From NCBI RefSeq assembly GCF_000425405.1, contig NZ_KE384364.1:48345-112344 (forward strand): 64,000 bases of DNA, in the 5' to 3' direction. Source of the stretch: Ferrimonas kyonanensis DSM 18153 (lineage in GTDB: Bacteria > Pseudomonadota > Gammaproteobacteria > Enterobacterales > Shewanellaceae). A program made the translations under genes and the position numbers. The notes beneath the pieces are model-generated. The model was given only the letters and a program-made list of their open reading frames with translations, did not search any database and was not told the DNA's origin. Positions 61,475-64,000 of the stretch are shown one piece after another. Positions within the stretch are counted from its first letter, which is position 1; every line of letters begins with the position of its first letter.

Positions 61475-63031
61475 GTGAGTACTATTCCGTCTACGGAGGC
61501 ACGCCTCGGCTATGGTGCGTCATCCCTTTTGCCGAATATCGACACCTTCAAGTTTTTTGGCGCCTTTACTCTGGTGTTGCTGGGCACAGTGCCCATGCTG
61601 CTCTACCCAGACAGTTCAAAAACCCTGATTTTCTCCCTGTTCCAATTCATTACCCAGGAACTGGGCTGGCTGTACATCATGGCCGGGATCGGCGCCTTCC
61701 TGTGGTGCCTGTGGCTGGCTTTCGGCCCCTATGGCAACAAGGTATTGGGCAGTACCCCCGAATACTCCGACTACAGCTGGGTGGCGATGCTGGTGTGTGC
61801 CGGTGTCGGCTCCGGCATCATGTATGGCAGCATGCTCGACTGGGCCCACTTGTCTAACCTGGGTATCAACGGCACCGAAGTCGGCAGTGCCCAGGCCAAG
61901 GAGTGGGCCTCGGCCTACGCCATGTTCCACTGGGGGCCCATCGCCTGGGCCATGTACGCCACCCTGGCGATTCCCATCGCCTACTCGTTTCACGTGAAGA
62001 AAACACCGGTACTGAACATCTCCCAGTGCTGCCATTTTGTACTTGGGGATCGGGTTAACGGCCCGGTGGGCAAGGTCATCGACATTCTGTTTATGATTGG
62101 CCTCATTGGTGGCGCCGCCACCTCATTGAGCCTGGGCGCCCCGGTGATTGCCGCCGGCATCAGTGTCCTGACCGGCATTCCCAATGGCCTGCAGCTGGAA
62201 GTGCTGGTGCTGTTTTTGGTCACCGCGGTGTTCGGGATGAGTGCCTTTTTTGGCATTAAGCGCGGCCTGCGGGCCATGTCCGACATTAACGTGGTGCTGT
62301 CGGTGGCACTGCTGGCGTTTGTGCTGCTGACCGGGCCGACGGTCTTCACCATGGAGATGGGGGTCAGCACCCTGGGGCGGGTACTGTCGAATTTCGTTGC
62401 CATGGCCACCAATATGGATCCCATTGAAAACTGCGGCCTGATCTCCAACTGGACCGTGTTTTACTGGGCCTGGTGGGCCTCGTTTGCACCGTTTATGTCT
62501 ATTTTTATTGCCAAAATATCCCGCGGCCGCACCGTCAAAGCCACCATACTGGTGACCCTGGTGGCCGCCTCCAGCGGCTGTGCCGCCTTCTACATCATCT
62601 TCGGCAACTTTGGATTGCACCTGCAGCTGGCCGGTCAGTTGGACGTGGCCTCCCTGGTTACCCAGTTCAAAGGCGGCGAGGTGATCGTACGAATGGCCGA
62701 GTTTCTGCCGTTAACGCCGCTGTTTATTGGCACCTTCTCACTGGTGTGTGGCATCTTCCTGGCCACCACTTATGATGCCGTCAGCTACGCCCTGTCCGCG
62801 ACCACCACCGCCCACCTGACTCCGGACCAGGAGCCGGCCCGTTGGAATCGTCTGTTCTGGGCCTTCGTATTAAGCCTGCTGCCGCTGGGCATTATGGTGG
62901 TCAACGGCCCGCTTGAGGTACTGCAGACCGCCACCATCATTTCGGGACTGCCGATCATGGGGGTCGTCACCCTGGGAATCGTCTCCTTTGTCAAAGAAGT
63001 GAAGGCCACCGGCTGGGCGCAATCTCGCTGA
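61475..63031 (+). CDS. Second BCCT-family betaine/carnitine transporter (CaiT2)
   Basis: The 518-residue, 12-helix BCCT protein is related to CaiT. It keeps the aromatic box start FYWAWW, the FHWGP helix and Met341 aligned with CaiT Met331. At the position of CaiT Arg262, however, it has Asn272 (SDINVVLS versus SDLRSYLS), as in sodium-coupled BCCT carriers. CaiT Tyr327 is replaced by Phe337, and the following residues read APF as in BetP-type proteins. Na+-coupled net uptake is therefore more likely than simple exchange. The start is GTG 61475 with GGAG 9 nt upstream; a longer frame overlapping the previous gene was rejected. Confidence 0.9.
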   Translation: MSTIPSTEARLGYGASSLLPNIDTFKFFGAFTLVLLGTVPMLLYPDSSKTLIFSLFQFITQELGWLYIMAGIGAFLWCLWLAFGPYGNKVLGSTPEYSDYSWVAMLVCAGVGSGIMYGSMLDWAHLSNLGINGTEVGSAQAKEWASAYAMFHWGPIAWAMYATLAIPIAYSFHVKKTPVLNISQCCHFVLGDRVNGPVGKVIDILFMIGLIGGAATSLSLGAPVIAAGISVLTGIPNGLQLEVLVLFLVTAVFGMSAFFGIKRGLRAMSDINVVLSVALLAFVLLTGPTVFTMEMGVSTLGRVLSNFVAMATNMDPIENCGLISNWTVFYWAWWASFAPFMSIFIAKISRGRTVKATILVTLVAASSGCAAFYIIFGNFGLHLQLAGQLDVASLVTQFKGGEVIVRMAEFLPLTPLFIGTFSLVCGIFLATTYDAVSYALSATTTAHLTPDQEPARWNRLFWAFVLSLLPLGIMVVNGPLEVLQTATIISGLPIMGVVTLGIVSFVKEVKATGWAQSR

Positions 63032-63046
63032 TTCCCCCCCCCTTGT

Positions 63047-63081
63047 CGCCGGAATCCGGGCTCTGCTACTGGATTCCGGCG
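63047..63081 (+). terminator. Hairpin after the second transporter gene
   Basis: A perfect 11-bp inverted repeat CGCCGGAATCC/GGATTCCGGCG (63047-63057 with 63071-63081) with a 13-nt loop begins 15 nt after the stop codon. No U-tract follows, so termination efficiency is uncertain. Confidence 0.55.
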
Positions 63082-63200
63082 CACGACCCAGTATCATAGG
63101 CGCCATTCCAATGACGCTCGCCAGCACGCTGGGGAACTCCGGAGTCAACCACCGGAGCCGGCCTGACTGGCACTGATTGATTTTTGATATAGGAAACTCC

Positions 63201-64000
63201 ATGGCACAGTTCATCTATTCCATGCTCAGAGTGGGTAAGGTGGTTCCACCTAAGCGCCACATCCTCAAAGACATCTCACTCTCGTTCTTTCCCGGCGCCA
63301 AGATCGGCGTACTGGGTCTGAACGGTGCCGGTAAGTCCACCCTGCTGCGGATCATGGCCGGCGTCGACACCGAGTTTGAAGGGGAAGCCCGGCCGATGCC
63401 CGGCATCAATGTCGGCTACCTGCCTCAGGAACCGCAGATGGATCTGGAAAAGACCGTCCGCGAAGTGGTCATGGAAGCGGTCAGCGACGTGGCCGGCGCC
63501 ATCGCCCGCCTCAACGAGGTGTACGACGCCTATGCCGCCGAAGACGCCGACTTTGATGCTCTGGCCAAGGAGCAGGGTGAACTGGAAGCGCTGATCGACG
63601 CCAAAGACGGCCACAACCTGGATAACGCCCTGGAGCGCGCCGCCGATGCCATGCGCCTGCCAGAGTGGGACGCCAAAATTAAGGTGCTGTCCGGTGGTGA
63701 ACGCCGCCGGGTGGCCCTGGCCCGTCTGCTGCTGGAAAAGCCGGACATGCTGCTGCTGGACGAACCCACCAACCACCTGGACGCCGAGTCCGTAGCCTGG
63801 CTGGAACGCTTCCTGGAAGAGTACCCGGGTACCGTGGTGGCCATTACCCACGACCGTTACTTCCTCGATAACGCCGCCGGCTGGATTCTGGAACTGGATC
63901 GTGGCGAAGGGATTCCGTGGGAAGGCAACTACTCCTCCTGGCTGGAACAGAAAGAGGCCCGTCTGGAGCAGGAAGCCGCTCAGGAAAAGGCACACATGAA
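63201..64000 (+). CDS. ettA: Energy-dependent translational throttle protein EttA (3' end beyond window)
   Basis: EttA is an ABC-F ATPase that binds the ribosomal E site and gates the first peptide-bond cycle according to the ATP/ADP ratio. The visible 266 codons start MAQFIYSMLRVGKVVPPKRH. They contain the first nucleotide-binding domain: Walker A GLNGAGKST from residue 39, signature LSGGERRR, Walker B LLLLDEPTNHLDAESV, and ITHDRYFLD. The arm region after it is also included. AGGAA lies 6 nt before the ATG. The linker and second ATPase domain lie outside the window, so the gene is cut by the window edge and is not broken. Confidence 0.96.
   Translation, partial: MAQFIYSMLRVGKVVPPKRHILKDISLSFFPGAKIGVLGLNGAGKSTLLRIMAGVDTEFEGEARPMPGINVGYLPQEPQMDLEKTVREVVMEAVSDVAGAIARLNEVYDAYAAEDADFDALAKEQGELEALIDAKDGHNLDNALERAADAMRLPEWDAKIKVLSGGERRRVALARLLLEKPDMLLLDEPTNHLDAESVAWLERFLEEYPGTVVAITHDRYFLDNAAGWILELDRGEGIPWEGNYSSWLEQKEARLEQEAAQEKAHM

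Overview
The window is chromosomal DNA of a gammaproteobacterium. GC content is moderately high (roughly 55-60 % by eye) and most genes sit in tight housekeeping operons. Gene order (recX-recA / mutS / rpoS-nlpD-DedA-pcm-surE-truD-ispFD-ftsB-eno-pyrG-mazG-relA-rlmD / barA) is that of the Alteromonadales/Vibrionales. Together with the large anaerobic carnitine locus, an AssT system and a RibBX-type riboflavin enzyme it suggests a Shewanella/Ferrimonas-like marine facultative anaerobe. The genus is an inference. No insertion sequence, prophage, CRISPR array or rRNA gene was seen.

Region 1 (1-26.4 kb) is conserved core: tRNA-Ser(GCU), csrA, lysC, alaS, recX, recA, then divergent mutS, which converges on rpoS. 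The rpoS side continues through nlpD, a DedA-like membrane protein, pcm, surE, truD, ispF, ispD, ftsB, eno, pyrG, mazG, relA and rlmD. Divergent barA and yjaG follow. Several global regulators (CsrA, RecA with its SOS box, RpoS, RelA, BarA) therefore lie close together. BarA acts upstream of CsrA in the known BarA/UvrY/Csr circuit.

Region 2 (26.4-31.3 kb) is an accessory sulfotransferase island: a divergent TetR-family regulator, then dsbL-dsbI (a dedicated disulfide-forming pair), a Tsx/OmpK-like outer-membrane channel and assT (periplasmic arylsulfate sulfotransferase). It ends in a strong terminator shared with pgpA.

Region 3 (31.3-40.3 kb, all minus strand) is again core: panD, glyA, a patatin-like lipoprotein, nrdR, ribD, ribE, ribBX, ribH, nusB, thiL, pgpA. 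A terminator-like hairpin occupies the translation start region of thiL.

Region 4 (40.4-63.0 kb) is the most unusual part, an expanded carnitine/quaternary-ammonium locus. Its minus-strand arm is porin, caiT, caiA, caiB, caiC, caiD, an extra MaoC-type hydratase and caiE, followed by an alpha/beta hydrolase, an SMR exporter and a chemoreceptor. Its plus-strand arm is fixABCX (electron supply to CaiA) and yaaU, then a second module: caiB2, a second MaoC-like protein and a second BCCT transporter. In the second module the transporter has Asn where CaiT has the sodium-mimicking Arg262, and the hydratase-like protein has Asn in place of the catalytic Asp. The module therefore looks functionally diverged, not simply duplicated. 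The window ends inside ettA.
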